Positions 26,572 to 34,795 of a stretch of DNA of 64,000 nt are shown here, piece by piece (position 1 is the stretch's first letter; each line of letters starts with the position of its first letter). Under the pieces are notes generated by a model. It was not told the origin of the DNA. It worked only from the letters and a program-made list of their open reading frames with translations, and did not search any database. The position numbers and the translations under genes were made by a program. The DNA is taken from positions 744,001-808,000 of the forward strand of contig OZ220709.1 of NCBI GenBank assembly GCA_965116665.1. Reading direction: 5' to 3'. This DNA is from Aldehydirespirator sp965116665. Lineage in GTDB: Bacteria > Actinomycetota > Acidimicrobiia > Acidimicrobiales > Aldehydirespiratoraceae.

Positions 26572-27042
26572 ATGCTCGACGTGAATTCGCAGGCGCCCGA
26601 CTTTGAGGCGCCCGACCAGCACGGCAACCCTGTGCGGCTCGCCGACCTCCGAGGCAGCTGGGTGGTGCTGTGGTGGTACCCCAAGGCCTCGACCGCCGGT
26701 TGAACCAGGCAGGGCAGGGGGTTCCGTGACCGAGCCCTGGAGTTCGAGAAGGCCGGAGCGGTCGTGGTCGGCGCTTCGTTCGACACCGTCGAGGAGCAAC
26801 TGGCCTTCGCCGAGACCGAGAGCTTCCCCTACGCGCTGATCAGCGATCCGGACAAGTCCGTCGGCCAGAGCTACCACGCCGAACGCGAGCCGGGGGAGGA
26901 CTACTACGACTACGGGTTTCCCCGTCGCATCACCTACCTGATCGATCCCGAGGGCAGCATCGCGGCGACGTACGACCTGACAGGCCAGGACCTCGCCAGC
27001 CACCCGGCCCAGGTGCTGGCCGACATCGCAGCCCGCTCCTAA
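26572..27042 (+). CDS. Peroxiredoxin (BCP/PrxQ-like) with in-frame TGA at the catalytic position: predicted selenoprotein
   Basis: Read through TGA 26701-26703, the frame gives 156 residues with a complete thioredoxin-fold peroxiredoxin. The TGA is codon 44 in YPKASTAG-U-TRQGRGFRD, exactly where PrxQ proteins have the peroxidatic Cys (YPKxxTPGC-T). Both sides are in one frame and well conserved (VVLWWYPKA before; GAVVVGASFDTVEEQ after), which argues for selenocysteine and against decay. No Cys remains in the protein, so there is no internal resolving partner. A hairpin begins six bases after the TGA. The start ATG follows TAGCTT (26559-26564) by seven bases. It would reduce peroxides with thiol donors. 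Confidence 0.82.
26710..26739 (+). promoter_or_regulatory. Candidate bacterial SECIS hairpin after TGA of the peroxiredoxin
   Basis: CAGGGC (26710-26715) pairs with GCCCTG (26734-26739), and inside it GGT (26720-26722) pairs with ACC (26729-26731) around a six-base loop TCCGTG. It begins six bases after the in-frame TGA, within coding sequence, as bacterial SelB-binding elements do. Confidence 0.5.
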
Positions 27043-27058
27043 GGGTCCGCCCCTCCCG

Positions 27059-28066
27059 GTGATCATCGACTGCCACGGCCACTACACGACCACGCCGCCC
27101 GCAGTGGGGGAGTGGCGCGAGGCTCAGAAGGCCGCGGTTGCCTCCGATCCCGGACATGTCGGGTCCAAGGGCAGGATCGCGGTCAGCGACGACGAGATTC
27201 GCGAGAGCCTGGAGGGCGCTCAGCTCGCCTTCCAGCGAGAGCGGGGAACCGACCTGACCATCTTCTCGCCCCGGGCCAGCTGGATGGGCCACCACATCGG
27301 CAACGAGCACACCTCCAGATTCTGGACCCAGCACCAGAACGATCTGATACGGCGAGTGTGCGACCTCTACCCCCGCAACTTCGCACCGGTGGCCCAGCTG
27401 CCCCAGTCTCCGGGAGCACCGATCGACGCCTCGGTGCTGGAGCTGCGCCGGTGCACCGAGGAGATGGGCTTCATCGGCTGCAACGTCAACCCCGACCCGA
27501 GCGGCGGCCACTGGAACGGGCCGCCGCTGTGGGACCGCTACTGGTGGCCGCTGTGGGAGGCGATGTGCGAGCTCGACGTGCCGGCCATGATCCATGTGAG
27601 CGCGGCCTGCAACGAGAACTTCCACACCACCGGCTCGCATTACCTGGGCGCGGACACGACCGCTTTCGTGCAGGCGCTCACCTCGGGATTCGTTCACGAC
27701 TTCGAGGGACTGCGGCTGGTGATACCCCACGGCGGGGGAGCGGTTCCCTACCACTGGGGGCGCTTCGCGGGCATGGCCCAGGACGGGGGCTGGGATCTCG
27801 ACGGGCTGCTGGACCACATCTGGTTCGACACCTGCGTCTACCACCAGCGGGGCATCGACCTGCTCGTCGACGTGGTGCCTGCTGACAACATCCTGTTCGC
27901 GTCCGAGATGGTGGGCGCGGTGCGGGGCATCGATCCCGACAGCGGCCACTACTACGACGACACCCGCCGCTACATCGACAATTCCGGCCTCGACGACACC
28001 GCCCGGGCCAAGATCTTCGAAGGCAACGCACGGCGGGTCTATCCCCGAATGGAGGTGGAGCGATGA
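27059..28066 (+). CDS. ligJ: 4-oxalomesaconate hydratase
   Basis: 335-residue amidohydrolase-superfamily enzyme. It hydrates 4-oxalomesaconate to 4-carboxy-4-hydroxy-2-oxoadipate in the 4,5-cleavage pathway of protocatechuate and gallate. MIIDCHGHYTTTP at the N-terminus is the typical LigJ opening with the HxH metal site. A His in MIHVSAACN and one in IPHGGGAVPYH, and the late FASEMVGA in place of the usual Asp, match this subgroup. GTG 27059 is 16 nt behind the peroxiredoxin gene. The stop overlaps the ligK start (ATGA), supporting a shared pathway. Confidence 0.88.
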   Translation: MIIDCHGHYTTTPPAVGEWREAQKAAVASDPGHVGSKGRIAVSDDEIRESLEGAQLAFQRERGTDLTIFSPRASWMGHHIGNEHTSRFWTQHQNDLIRRVCDLYPRNFAPVAQLPQSPGAPIDASVLELRRCTEEMGFIGCNVNPDPSGGHWNGPPLWDRYWWPLWEAMCELDVPAMIHVSAACNENFHTTGSHYLGADTTAFVQALTSGFVHDFEGLRLVIPHGGGAVPYHWGRFAGMAQDGGWDLDGLLDHIWFDTCVYHQRGIDLLVDVVPADNILFASEMVGAVRGIDPDSGHYYDDTRRYIDNSGLDDTARAKIFEGNARRVYPRMEVER

Positions 28067-28773
28067 GCGGACGAGGCCGTCCGGTGGTGGTTCGAAGGGT
28101 GGAGCGGTGCGATCAGGTCGTCGTCGACGGCTTGGCGGCGATGGGGAGTGCCACCGTGCACGAGGCCATCGGCCGGCGGGGCTTCCTCGGTCCCGACATC
28201 CGTCCCATCCAGTCCGGCACCCGCATTGCGGGCACCGCGGTCACCGCGCTCTGCCATCCCGGCGACAACCTGATGATCCACGCCGCGGTCGAGATCTGCC
28301 GGCCCGGCGACATCCTCGTCGTGGCCGTGTCCGCGCCGTCGGCGCACGGCTTCTTCGGGGAGCTCCTGGGCACCTCGGTCCAGGCTCGAGGCGTGCGGGG
28401 TCTGGTGATCGACGCCGGCGTGCGCGACACCGCCGAGCTGCGGGCCATGGGGTTCCCGGCCTGGAGCCGCCACGTGTCCTGCCAGGGCACGGTCAAGGCC
28501 ACGCCGGGCTCGGTGAACGTGCCGGTCGTGCTGGGCGGTCAGGTCGTCGAGCCGGGCGACGTGGTGTGTGCCGACGATGACGGGGTGGCGGTTGTGGCCC
28601 GTTCGGAGGCGGAGTGGGCTCTTGAGATGTGCCGGGAGCGGCTGGCCAAGGAGGAGGACGCCCGGGCCCGTCTCGCCGCCGGAGAACTGGGTCTGGACAT
28701 GTACGGCCTGCGGCAGCAGCTCGTCGACATGGGCGTCGACTGGGTGGACAACCACGACGATCCGGAAAGCTAG
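28063..28773 (+). CDS. ligK: 4-carboxy-4-hydroxy-2-oxoadipate aldolase / oxaloacetate decarboxylase
   Basis: 236-residue RraA-like aldolase that splits the LigJ product into pyruvate and oxaloacetate, the last step of the pathway. Family motifs: MGSATVHEAIGRRG, the ligand-binding HPGDNLMIH and FFGELLGTSVQARGVRGLV (residues shown in part), and GVRDTAEL with the metal-binding Asp. Length matches known HMG/CHA aldolases. The ATG overlaps the ligJ stop. RraA proteins share the fold, but adjacency to ligJ, ligI and ligU supports the aldolase assignment. Confidence 0.88.
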   Translation: MSGRGRPVVVRRVERCDQVVVDGLAAMGSATVHEAIGRRGFLGPDIRPIQSGTRIAGTAVTALCHPGDNLMIHAAVEICRPGDILVVAVSAPSAHGFFGELLGTSVQARGVRGLVIDAGVRDTAELRAMGFPAWSRHVSCQGTVKATPGSVNVPVVLGGQVVEPGDVVCADDDGVAVVARSEAEWALEMCRERLAKEEDARARLAAGELGLDMYGLRQQLVDMGVDWVDNHDDPES

Positions 28774-28794
28774 AGCCGCCGGCCCCGCCGGGGG

Positions 28795-29664
28795 TCAGGC
28801 GAAGTCGTAGAGACGCTGGGGGTTGTCGACCAGGATCCGGTTGCGGTCGGCCTCGCCGGGGGCGAACACCGCCAGCAGGTCCACCAGGTCGCCGTCGTCG
28901 GGCACGTGACTGACGTTGGGATGGGGCCAGTCGGTGCCCCACAGGACCCTGTTCCCGGCGGCGGCGACCAACGCCTGGGCCAGCGGGGCCACATCGTCAT
29001 AGGGCGGGCACCCTCCGGCAGTGAGCCGCTCCGCGCCCGAGACCTTCACCCAAGCCCGCTCATCCTCCATCAGCCTGAGCAGCGCGGCGGTCGGTGGCTG
29101 CCCGAGACCACCGGATGCCCCCACGCGGCCCATGTGGTCGATGACGAACGGGCACGGCAGGCCCAGCAGCACCCCGGCGAAGTCGGGCAGGTCGGCCCCG
29201 TCGAGATGCACCACCATGTGCCAGCCCCGTGGCGCCACTCTGCGGGCGGTGCGCTCGAAGGCCCCGAGGTCGCCGCCCCCGAGGTGTCTGACGAAGTTGA
29301 ACCGGGCGCCCCTCACGCCAGCTTCGTGCAGGGCGTCGATCTCCGAGTCTTCGCAGGACTCATCGATCATGGCCACCCCGGCGTAGCGTCCGTGGGACCG
29401 CTGGAGGGCATCGACCATGGCCGAGTTGTCGGTCCCGTGGCAACTGGCTTGCACCAGCACGGCCCGGCTCAGACCCAAGCGCTCATGCAGGGCCGCGAGC
29501 TGCTCGGCACCGGCGTCGGGGGGCGTGTAGGAGCGGCCGTGGGCGAAGGGGAAGCGGCTCGCCGGGCCGAACACGTGGCAGTGAGCGTCGCAGGCATCCG
29601 GTGGCGGGGTGAACGCGGCCGGAGGGTGCGGATCAGGATGCGGTGGCGGGATAGTCGGCTGCAT
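28795..29664 (-). CDS. ligI: 2-pyrone-4,6-dicarboxylate lactonase
   Basis: 289-residue amidohydrolase that opens the lactone 2-pyrone-4,6-dicarboxylate to 4-oxalomesaconate. The N-terminal DAHCHVFGP, AVLVQASCHGTDN, GARFNF, HLDG, FVIDHMGR and the catalytic Asp in VLWGTDWPHPN are all in LigI order. Unlike classical amidohydrolases, LigI is metal-independent (known for the family). It lies 17 nt downstream of ligU on the same strand, convergent with ligJK. Confidence 0.88.
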   Translation of the reverse strand: MQPTIPPPHPDPHPPAAFTPPPDACDAHCHVFGPASRFPFAHGRSYTPPDAGAEQLAALHERLGLSRAVLVQASCHGTDNSAMVDALQRSHGRYAGVAMIDESCEDSEIDALHEAGVRGARFNFVRHLGGGDLGAFERTARRVAPRGWHMVVHLDGADLPDFAGVLLGLPCPFVIDHMGRVGASGGLGQPPTAALLRLMEDERAWVKVSGAERLTAGGCPPYDDVAPLAQALVAAAGNRVLWGTDWPHPNVSHVPDDGDLVDLLAVFAPGEADRNRILVDNPQRLYDFA

Positions 29665-29681
29665 CGGGGCGGCGCTCGATC

Positions 29682-30782
29682 TCAGCCAGGACGGGGGAAG
29701 ACCACGCCGTCGAAAAGCTTGCGAGCCGTGCGGATGATTCCCGCGCTCTCGACGGTGGGCGCGCCCCCGGACCCGATGGTGAGGTCCACGGCCGCGTCGA
29801 ACGAGCCGGTCGGGTGCTCCAGAGTGACCACCCGCCCGATTCGAGGTGCCCCGCCGGGTCCCCCGGCCGCAGCGGCCAGGATCTCGTGGCCGATGGCACC
29901 CGGCAGCGCCGCGGCCGTTGCGACCGACACCGCCCCGAGCACGCCGATCGCGTCATGGCACCGGTGGGGGATGAAGGTGCGGGTGCAGATGTCTCCAGCG
30001 GCAGTTCGCGGCGGCGCGACCAGAGTCATCTTGGGCACGGTGGAGGCGCTCACGTCACCGAGGCCCATCAACGGGCCCGCGGCCTCGCGCACCTGCTCCA
30101 GCCGGGCCCGCAGGCGGCTGTCGGCCTCGAGGGAAGCGCGGTCCTCGTATCCGGTCACGCCCAGGTCGCCCGCTCTCATGATCACTGCGGGCATCCCGTT
30201 GTCGATGAGGGTGCAGTCGGTTCCCTCGACACGGTCGACGAGATTGCCGGTGGGAAGCAGGGCACCGCAGGAGCCGCCCGCGATGTCCTCAAAGTCGAGC
30301 CGCACCGTGGCCGCGGTGCCGGGCACGCCGCTGATGGAGGTGGGTCCGCGGTAGTCGGGCATGCCGTCTCGCAGCGGGAACGTCGCGATCGCCACCGATC
30401 CGGTGTTGACCATGCGGATGCGCACGCTCGCCTCGGTCCCTTCCGGATCGACCAGGCCCCTCTCGACCGCGAACGGCCCCACGCCGGCCAGCATGTTGCC
30501 GCAATTCTGAGCGTCGCCGACGAGGGGTTCGTCCACCGACGGTTGCAGGAACAGGTAGTCCACGTCGGTGTCCGGCCCGGACGGGGGACCTACCACAGCC
30601 ACCTTGGTGGTGAGCGGGTGGGCCCCGCCGATGCCATCGATCTGGCGCGGGTCGGGAGAGCCGACGATGCGCAGAATCAGGTCGTCGCGCTGGGCCGGAT
30701 CGCCGGGCAGGTCCTGGCTCCGGAAGTAGGCCCCCTTCGACGTGCCGCCCCGCATCAGCATGCAGGGGACGCCCTCGCTCAT
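29682..30782 (-). CDS. ligU: 4-oxalomesaconate tautomerase
   Basis: 366-residue PrpF/DapF-fold isomerase. It interconverts keto and enol forms of 4-oxalomesaconate so that LigJ can act. The N-terminal PCMLMRGGTSKGAYF is the PrpF signature, with the first-half block GDAQNCGNMLAGVGPFA and the later IDNGMPAVIMRAGDLGVTG typical of the LigU/GalD group. It is first gene of a leftward ligU-ligI unit, with 59 nt separating its ATG from the divergent CoA-transferase start. Confidence 0.87.
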   Translation of the reverse strand: MSEGVPCMLMRGGTSKGAYFRSQDLPGDPAQRDDLILRIVGSPDPRQIDGIGGAHPLTTKVAVVGPPSGPDTDVDYLFLQPSVDEPLVGDAQNCGNMLAGVGPFAVERGLVDPEGTEASVRIRMVNTGSVAIATFPLRDGMPDYRGPTSISGVPGTAATVRLDFEDIAGGSCGALLPTGNLVDRVEGTDCTLIDNGMPAVIMRAGDLGVTGYEDRASLEADSRLRARLEQVREAAGPLMGLGDVSASTVPKMTLVAPPRTAAGDICTRTFIPHRCHDAIGVLGAVSVATAAALPGAIGHEILAAAAGGPGGAPRIGRVVTLEHPTGSFDAAVDLTIGSGGAPTVESAGIIRTARKLFDGVVFPRPG

Positions 30783-30841
30783 GGGGCCAGTGTGCCCGCA
30801 CCGCCGCCCGATGGCGCCGGAGGGTGGCTAGCTTCGCGGGT

Positions 30842-32071
30842 GTGATCGGCGATGCGGTGCTCGACGGCCTGCGAGTCGTCGAAGGCTCGGCGTTCGTGGC
30901 CGCGCCCTCGGGGGGAATGGCGCTGGCCCAGCTGGGAGCCGAAGTGGTGCGCTTCGACCGGATCGGCGGGGGCATCGACTACGGACGGTGGCCGCTCAGC
31001 GCCGAGGGTCGGTCGCTGTACTGGGCCGGTCTGAACAAGGGCAAGAAGTCCCTGGCCGTCAACCTGGGCGATCCGGCCGCCCACGAGTTGCTCACTGAGT
31101 TGATAGGCGCGGCCGGCACGTTTCTCACCAACTTCCCGGCCCGTGGTTGGATGGCCCCGAACAGGCTGACCGCCCGGCGGGCCGATCTGGTGATGGTGGC
31201 GGTCACCGGCAACCGTGACGGGACCACCGCGGTCGACTACACCGTCAACGCCGCGATCGGGTTCCCCATGGTGACCGGCCCTGCGGACCTCGACGATCCG
31301 GTCAACAGCGTGCTGCCGGCCTGGGACCTGCTGTGCGGGCAGACGGCCGCGGTCGGGATCCTGGCCGCGGAGCGGCGCCGGCTGCTGACGGGGGAGGGGT
31401 CGGTGATGATGCTCGCGTTGAGCGACGTGGCCCTGGCCGCCACCGCCGCGCTGGGCTACGTCGCCGAGGTCCAGGTCAACGGCGCGATCCGACCTCGCTG
31501 CGGCAACGACCTCTACGGCGCGTTCGGCGTAGAACTGTCCACAGCCGACGAGCGTCGCCTGTACGCGGTGGGCATCAGCGGCCGGCAGTGGGACGCGCTG
31601 CTGGAGGCCACCGGGAGCGAGGCCGCGGTCGCTGAGATCGCCTCGGCTCGGGGCCTCGACTTCTCGGACGAGGGCGACCGGTTCGAGGCCCGCCACGAGA
31701 TCAAGGCAGTGATGCAGCATTGGGCCGGAGCGAGGCCTTTCACCGAGGCGGCCGAGCGCTTGGACGCGCTGGGAGTGTGCTGGGGGCCATATCAGACGTT
31801 CGCGGAGCTCGTCGAGAACGATCCCCGCTGCTCGCCGGCTGCCGGGCTGTTCCGCGAGGTGGACCAGCCGGGCATCGGCCCCTACCTGGTGCCGGGATCG
31901 CCACTGGCCTTCGCGACCGGCCCTCAGCTCGCGCCCCGCCCGCTCGGCGACGCCGGGCCGGCACCCGCGTTGGGTCAGCACACCGACGAGGTGCTGGCCG
32001 GATGGCTGGGACTCTCAGCCGGTGAGATCGGTCGCCTGCACGACGCCGGCGTGGTCGCAAGCGAGAGCTAG
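30842..32071 (+). CDS. Family III CoA transferase, 2-methylfumaryl-CoA isomerase-like
   Basis: 409-residue CaiB/BaiF-type protein. The opening LRVVEGSAFVAAPSGGMALAQ, followed by LYWAGLNKGKKSL and LTNFPARGW, resembles 2-methylfumaryl-CoA isomerase (Mct), the intramolecular CoA transferase of the 3-hydroxypropionate bicycle, more closely than general formyl- or carnitine-CoA transferases. The catalytic Asp is in LPAWDLLCGQ. Whether the substrate is the same is inference; a role in linking dicarboxylates from the lig pathway to CoA esters is another possibility. GTG 30842 follows TAGCTT (30829-30834) by seven bases; a GTG at 30824 would place the -10 box inside the gene. Confidence 0.78.
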   Translation: MIGDAVLDGLRVVEGSAFVAAPSGGMALAQLGAEVVRFDRIGGGIDYGRWPLSAEGRSLYWAGLNKGKKSLAVNLGDPAAHELLTELIGAAGTFLTNFPARGWMAPNRLTARRADLVMVAVTGNRDGTTAVDYTVNAAIGFPMVTGPADLDDPVNSVLPAWDLLCGQTAAVGILAAERRRLLTGEGSVMMLALSDVALAATAALGYVAEVQVNGAIRPRCGNDLYGAFGVELSTADERRLYAVGISGRQWDALLEATGSEAAVAEIASARGLDFSDEGDRFEARHEIKAVMQHWAGARPFTEAAERLDALGVCWGPYQTFAELVENDPRCSPAAGLFREVDQPGIGPYLVPGSPLAFATGPQLAPRPLGDAGPAPALGQHTDEVLAGWLGLSAGEIGRLHDAGVVASES

Positions 32072-32202
32072 CCAAGACGGGGAGAGTCAGCGCCGGGAAT
32101 TGTCAGAGGTATCTACGATCGCGGCTTACGAATAATTGGACGGAATTCAAAACTGCCCTCTGAACTCGTGTTTTCGTGGCAGAAGATATTCGCCTTGCAC
32201 AA

Positions 32203-32231
32203 TTGTATACCGCTGTCTATTTTGTATACCG
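32203..32231 (+). promoter_or_regulatory. Direct repeat before whiB, possible operator or twin promoter elements
   Basis: TTGTATACCG occurs at 32203-32212 and again at 32222-32231, 19 nt apart centre to centre (about two helical turns), each containing the palindrome GTATAC. The second copy abuts the whiB ATG. The surrounding 32072-32231 gap is unusually A/T-rich. Confidence 0.5.
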
Positions 32232-32570
32232 ATGCTCGAGATGTACGAGACGGCCGTAGCCCCGGTCGGCTCCACGGCCTGGATGGAGCAGGGGCGCTGC
32301 GTGGGCGAGAGCGACCTGTTCTTCGCTCCCTTCGCGGAGCGGCCCGAGGCACGGGTTCGCCGCGAGGCCCGGGCCCGGTCGATCTGCGAGCAGTGCGTCG
32401 TGCTGATCGCCTGCCGGGACTATGCCCGCCGGAACCGGGAGCTCGGCTTCTGGGGAGGCGAGAGCGAGTCGGAGCGGGCCGAAGCCGGATTCGCGCCCAC
32501 CACACCGATCGTGGGCCGCAAGCGTGTTGCTGAGGAGCGCGCCCTCGACGCCATGCGCCGGGTCCGCTGA
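32232..32570 (+). CDS. WhiB-family iron-sulfur transcription regulator
   Basis: 112 residues. Four cysteines at 23, 52, 55 and 61 (C-x28-C-x2-C-x5-C) ligate a [4Fe-4S] cluster, and GFWGG at 72-76 is the sigma-factor-contacting turn. A basic C-terminus (GRKRVAEERALDAMRRVR) supplies DNA contact. WhiB proteins are restricted to actinobacteria and their phages, which supports the taxonomic call. ATG 32232 is chosen because it directly follows the repeated TTGTATACCG element; ATG 32241 is possible. Its stop overlaps the probable CTG start of the next gene. Confidence 0.93.
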   Translation: MLEMYETAVAPVGSTAWMEQGRCVGESDLFFAPFAERPEARVRREARARSICEQCVVLIACRDYARRNRELGFWGGESESERAEAGFAPTTPIVGRKRVAEERALDAMRRVR

Positions 32571-34795
32571 CCGGGCGGACCTCTCTCGCGGCGCGGCTCG
32601 CGGTCACCTCGGCCGCGCTGGCGATCCTCGCCACCTCGCTGGCACCGGGAGCGGCCGCCCAGACTTCCGCGATCTCGATTCCCGATACGGGCCTGCGTGC
32701 CGTCATCGAGAGCGCCCTCGGCAAGCAGCCCGGCGAGGCGATCACCGGAGCCGACATGGCGCTGATGGGCATCCTGGACGCCAGCCACGCGGGCATCACG
32801 CAACTCGACGGCCTGCAGCACGCAGTCAACCTGCGTGCCTTGTACCTGCAGGGCAACAACATCACCGACGCGTCGAGCCTCGCCGGTCTGGCTCGCATGC
32901 AGGTGCTCTCCCTGCACGGCAACGACATCGCCGAGATCGACCTGACAGCCATGACGGATCTGACGTTCGTCGATCTCGGCGGCAACGATCTGACGGCCAT
33001 CGACCTCTCCGGTCAGAGAACCACGGTCGGGGAGAACGCTCGAAGCAGCAAGCTGTTCGCGCTGTGGCTCAACAACAATCGCCTGACATCTGTCGACGTC
33101 TCGGGCCTGACTGCGCTACGAGATCGGCCCGACGGCACGTCGCACCCCAACTATGTGAGCCTGCGGCTCGACCGGAATCAGTTGACGAGTGTCACCGGGC
33201 TCGCTGACGTCCCGCGCCAGGTTTGGAGCCTGAGGCTGGAGCACAACCAGCTCACCTCGATCGACCTGCGGGGCGCGGAGCATCTCCACTACTTGCACCT
33301 CAGCGGCAACCCGATCTCGGACACGTCGGATCTCGACGGCTTCACGTCCCTGACCGACCTCCGGAGACTTCACCTCTACGAGACAGACATCTCGGCCATC
33401 GACCTGTCCAACTTCCCGCGGCTGAAGCGGGCCTTCCTCAACGACAACAGGCTGGTCTCGGTCGATGTGACCGGACTGGACAGCATCCAGCGGCTGTGGC
33501 TGAGAGGGAACCACATAACCGAGATCACGGGGTTGCCTGACGTCGGCGACACCCTCATCTCGCTCAACCTGAGAACCAACCGCCTGTCATCGATCGACCT
33601 GTCGGGTCTCTCCGACCTCCGCCAGCTCTACCTGAGCGACAACCAGCTCACCTCGGTGGACTTGAGTCCCGTGACCCGGCTGGACGTCCTGTGGCTCGAC
33701 AACGGCTCGACCTCTCCCGGGAGCAGTCCCGACCCCGCCTACCGCAACCAGATCACGACCCTCGCGCCGCTGCCCCGATTCCTCACCGATCTCAGGCTGG
33801 CCGGCAATCCGCTGGTCGAGCCGGTTCCGGTGTCGTCCAGGACGGGCCTGCGGAAGCTCTACGTCAGCGACACGCAGCTCTCGGACCTGTCGCAGGTGTC
33901 CGGTCTAACCGGCCTGACCGAGCTGGGGCTCACGAACATGGACCTGAGCGGTTCGGACCTGTCCGACCTGTCGGGGCTCAGGGCGCTGGAGAAGCTGGAC
34001 CTGCGGGACAACACGATCGTGGACCTGTCGGCTCTAGCGCCCTTGGTCGGGCTCAGCGAGATCCGGCTCGACGACAACTTTGTCGGCGACGTCTCACCGC
34101 TGTCGAACATGCGAGACCTCAGGGACCTGTACGTGGCCGGCAACCTGATCAGGGACTTCGCGCCGCTGAGAGACCAGACTGTGGAGGGATTGAGGATCCA
34201 CGGTCGTGACCGGCAGCGGGGAGACTCGCCGGACAACTTCTTCTGGGACCTGAACGCGGCAGGCTCGATCCACGGTTGGAACCTGAGCCGGCTGGCCGCC
34301 GACGGTGTCCTGGACGACACCGAGTGCGCGCTCGACCTCATCTGTCCCGGTCTGATGATCGAGCGCTGGATGGTTGCCGTCTGGCTGGTGCGAGTGCTCG
34401 ACGGCGGAGATCCCGACCCACTCGGCTTCAACCGGTTCGAGGACGTCCACCCCGGCCTGCAGTGGGCCGCGCACGCCGAGCGGCTTGCCGAGTTGGGTGT
34501 AATGGCCGGCTGTTCGGTCGAGCCGGCCCGGTTCTGCCCCCGGGCGCCGGTGACCAGGGCCCAGATGGCAACTCTGCTCGCTCGGGCCTTCGACCTGGAG
34601 TCGGAGACCTCCGCCGGGTTCGTCGATGTCGACCCGCAGAGCGCGCACGCGGCCGGCATCGAGGCCGTCGCCGCGGCCGGCATCATCGGGGTCTGCGGAG
34701 CCGGCCCCGATCACTACTGCCCGAACGACTTCGTCACGAAGGGTCAGGCAGCCACATTCCTCGCCACGGCTCGAGACCACGCCGGCGGCAGCTAG
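32567..34795 (+). CDS. Secreted leucine-rich-repeat protein with C-terminal S-layer-homology repeats
   Basis: About 742 residues if started at CTG 32567, which overlaps the whiB stop as CTGA. This start recovers a full signal peptide (ARLAVTSAALAILATSLAPG then AAAQ); the first ATG, 32756, lies after it and would give a leaderless cytoplasmic protein. Residues about 75-560 hold some 20 LRR units of about 22 residues (for example LRQLYLSDNQLTSVDLSPV), internalin-like. After that come two SLH-type repeats (FEDVHPGLQWAAHAERLAELG; FVDVDPQSAHAAGIEAVAAAG) with paired cysteines. The protein is probably attached to the cell envelope and binds other proteins. It ends 4 nt into the convergent dehydrogenase gene. 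Confidence 0.8.
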   Translation: MTGRTSLAARLAVTSAALAILATSLAPGAAAQTSAISIPDTGLRAVIESALGKQPGEAITGADMALMGILDASHAGITQLDGLQHAVNLRALYLQGNNITDASSLAGLARMQVLSLHGNDIAEIDLTAMTDLTFVDLGGNDLTAIDLSGQRTTVGENARSSKLFALWLNNNRLTSVDVSGLTALRDRPDGTSHPNYVSLRLDRNQLTSVTGLADVPRQVWSLRLEHNQLTSIDLRGAEHLHYLHLSGNPISDTSDLDGFTSLTDLRRLHLYETDISAIDLSNFPRLKRAFLNDNRLVSVDVTGLDSIQRLWLRGNHITEITGLPDVGDTLISLNLRTNRLSSIDLSGLSDLRQLYLSDNQLTSVDLSPVTRLDVLWLDNGSTSPGSSPDPAYRNQITTLAPLPRFLTDLRLAGNPLVEPVPVSSRTGLRKLYVSDTQLSDLSQVSGLTGLTELGLTNMDLSGSDLSDLSGLRALEKLDLRDNTIVDLSALAPLVGLSEIRLDDNFVGDVSPLSNMRDLRDLYVAGNLIRDFAPLRDQTVEGLRIHGRDRQRGDSPDNFFWDLNAAGSIHGWNLSRLAADGVLDDTECALDLICPGLMIERWMVAVWLVRVLDGGDPDPLGFNRFEDVHPGLQWAAHAERLAELGVMAGCSVEPARFCPRAPVTRAQMATLLARAFDLESETSAGFVDVDPQSAHAAGIEAVAAAGIIGVCGAGPDHYCPNDFVTKGQAATFLATARDHAGGS

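Noticed and set aside
26701..26703. Peroxiredoxin as an ordinary pseudogene with a nonsense codon
   Set aside because: The stop is TGA exactly at the catalytic Cys, the rest of the frame is intact, and a second TGA-at-redox-site gene is present. Kept as a possible refutation only.
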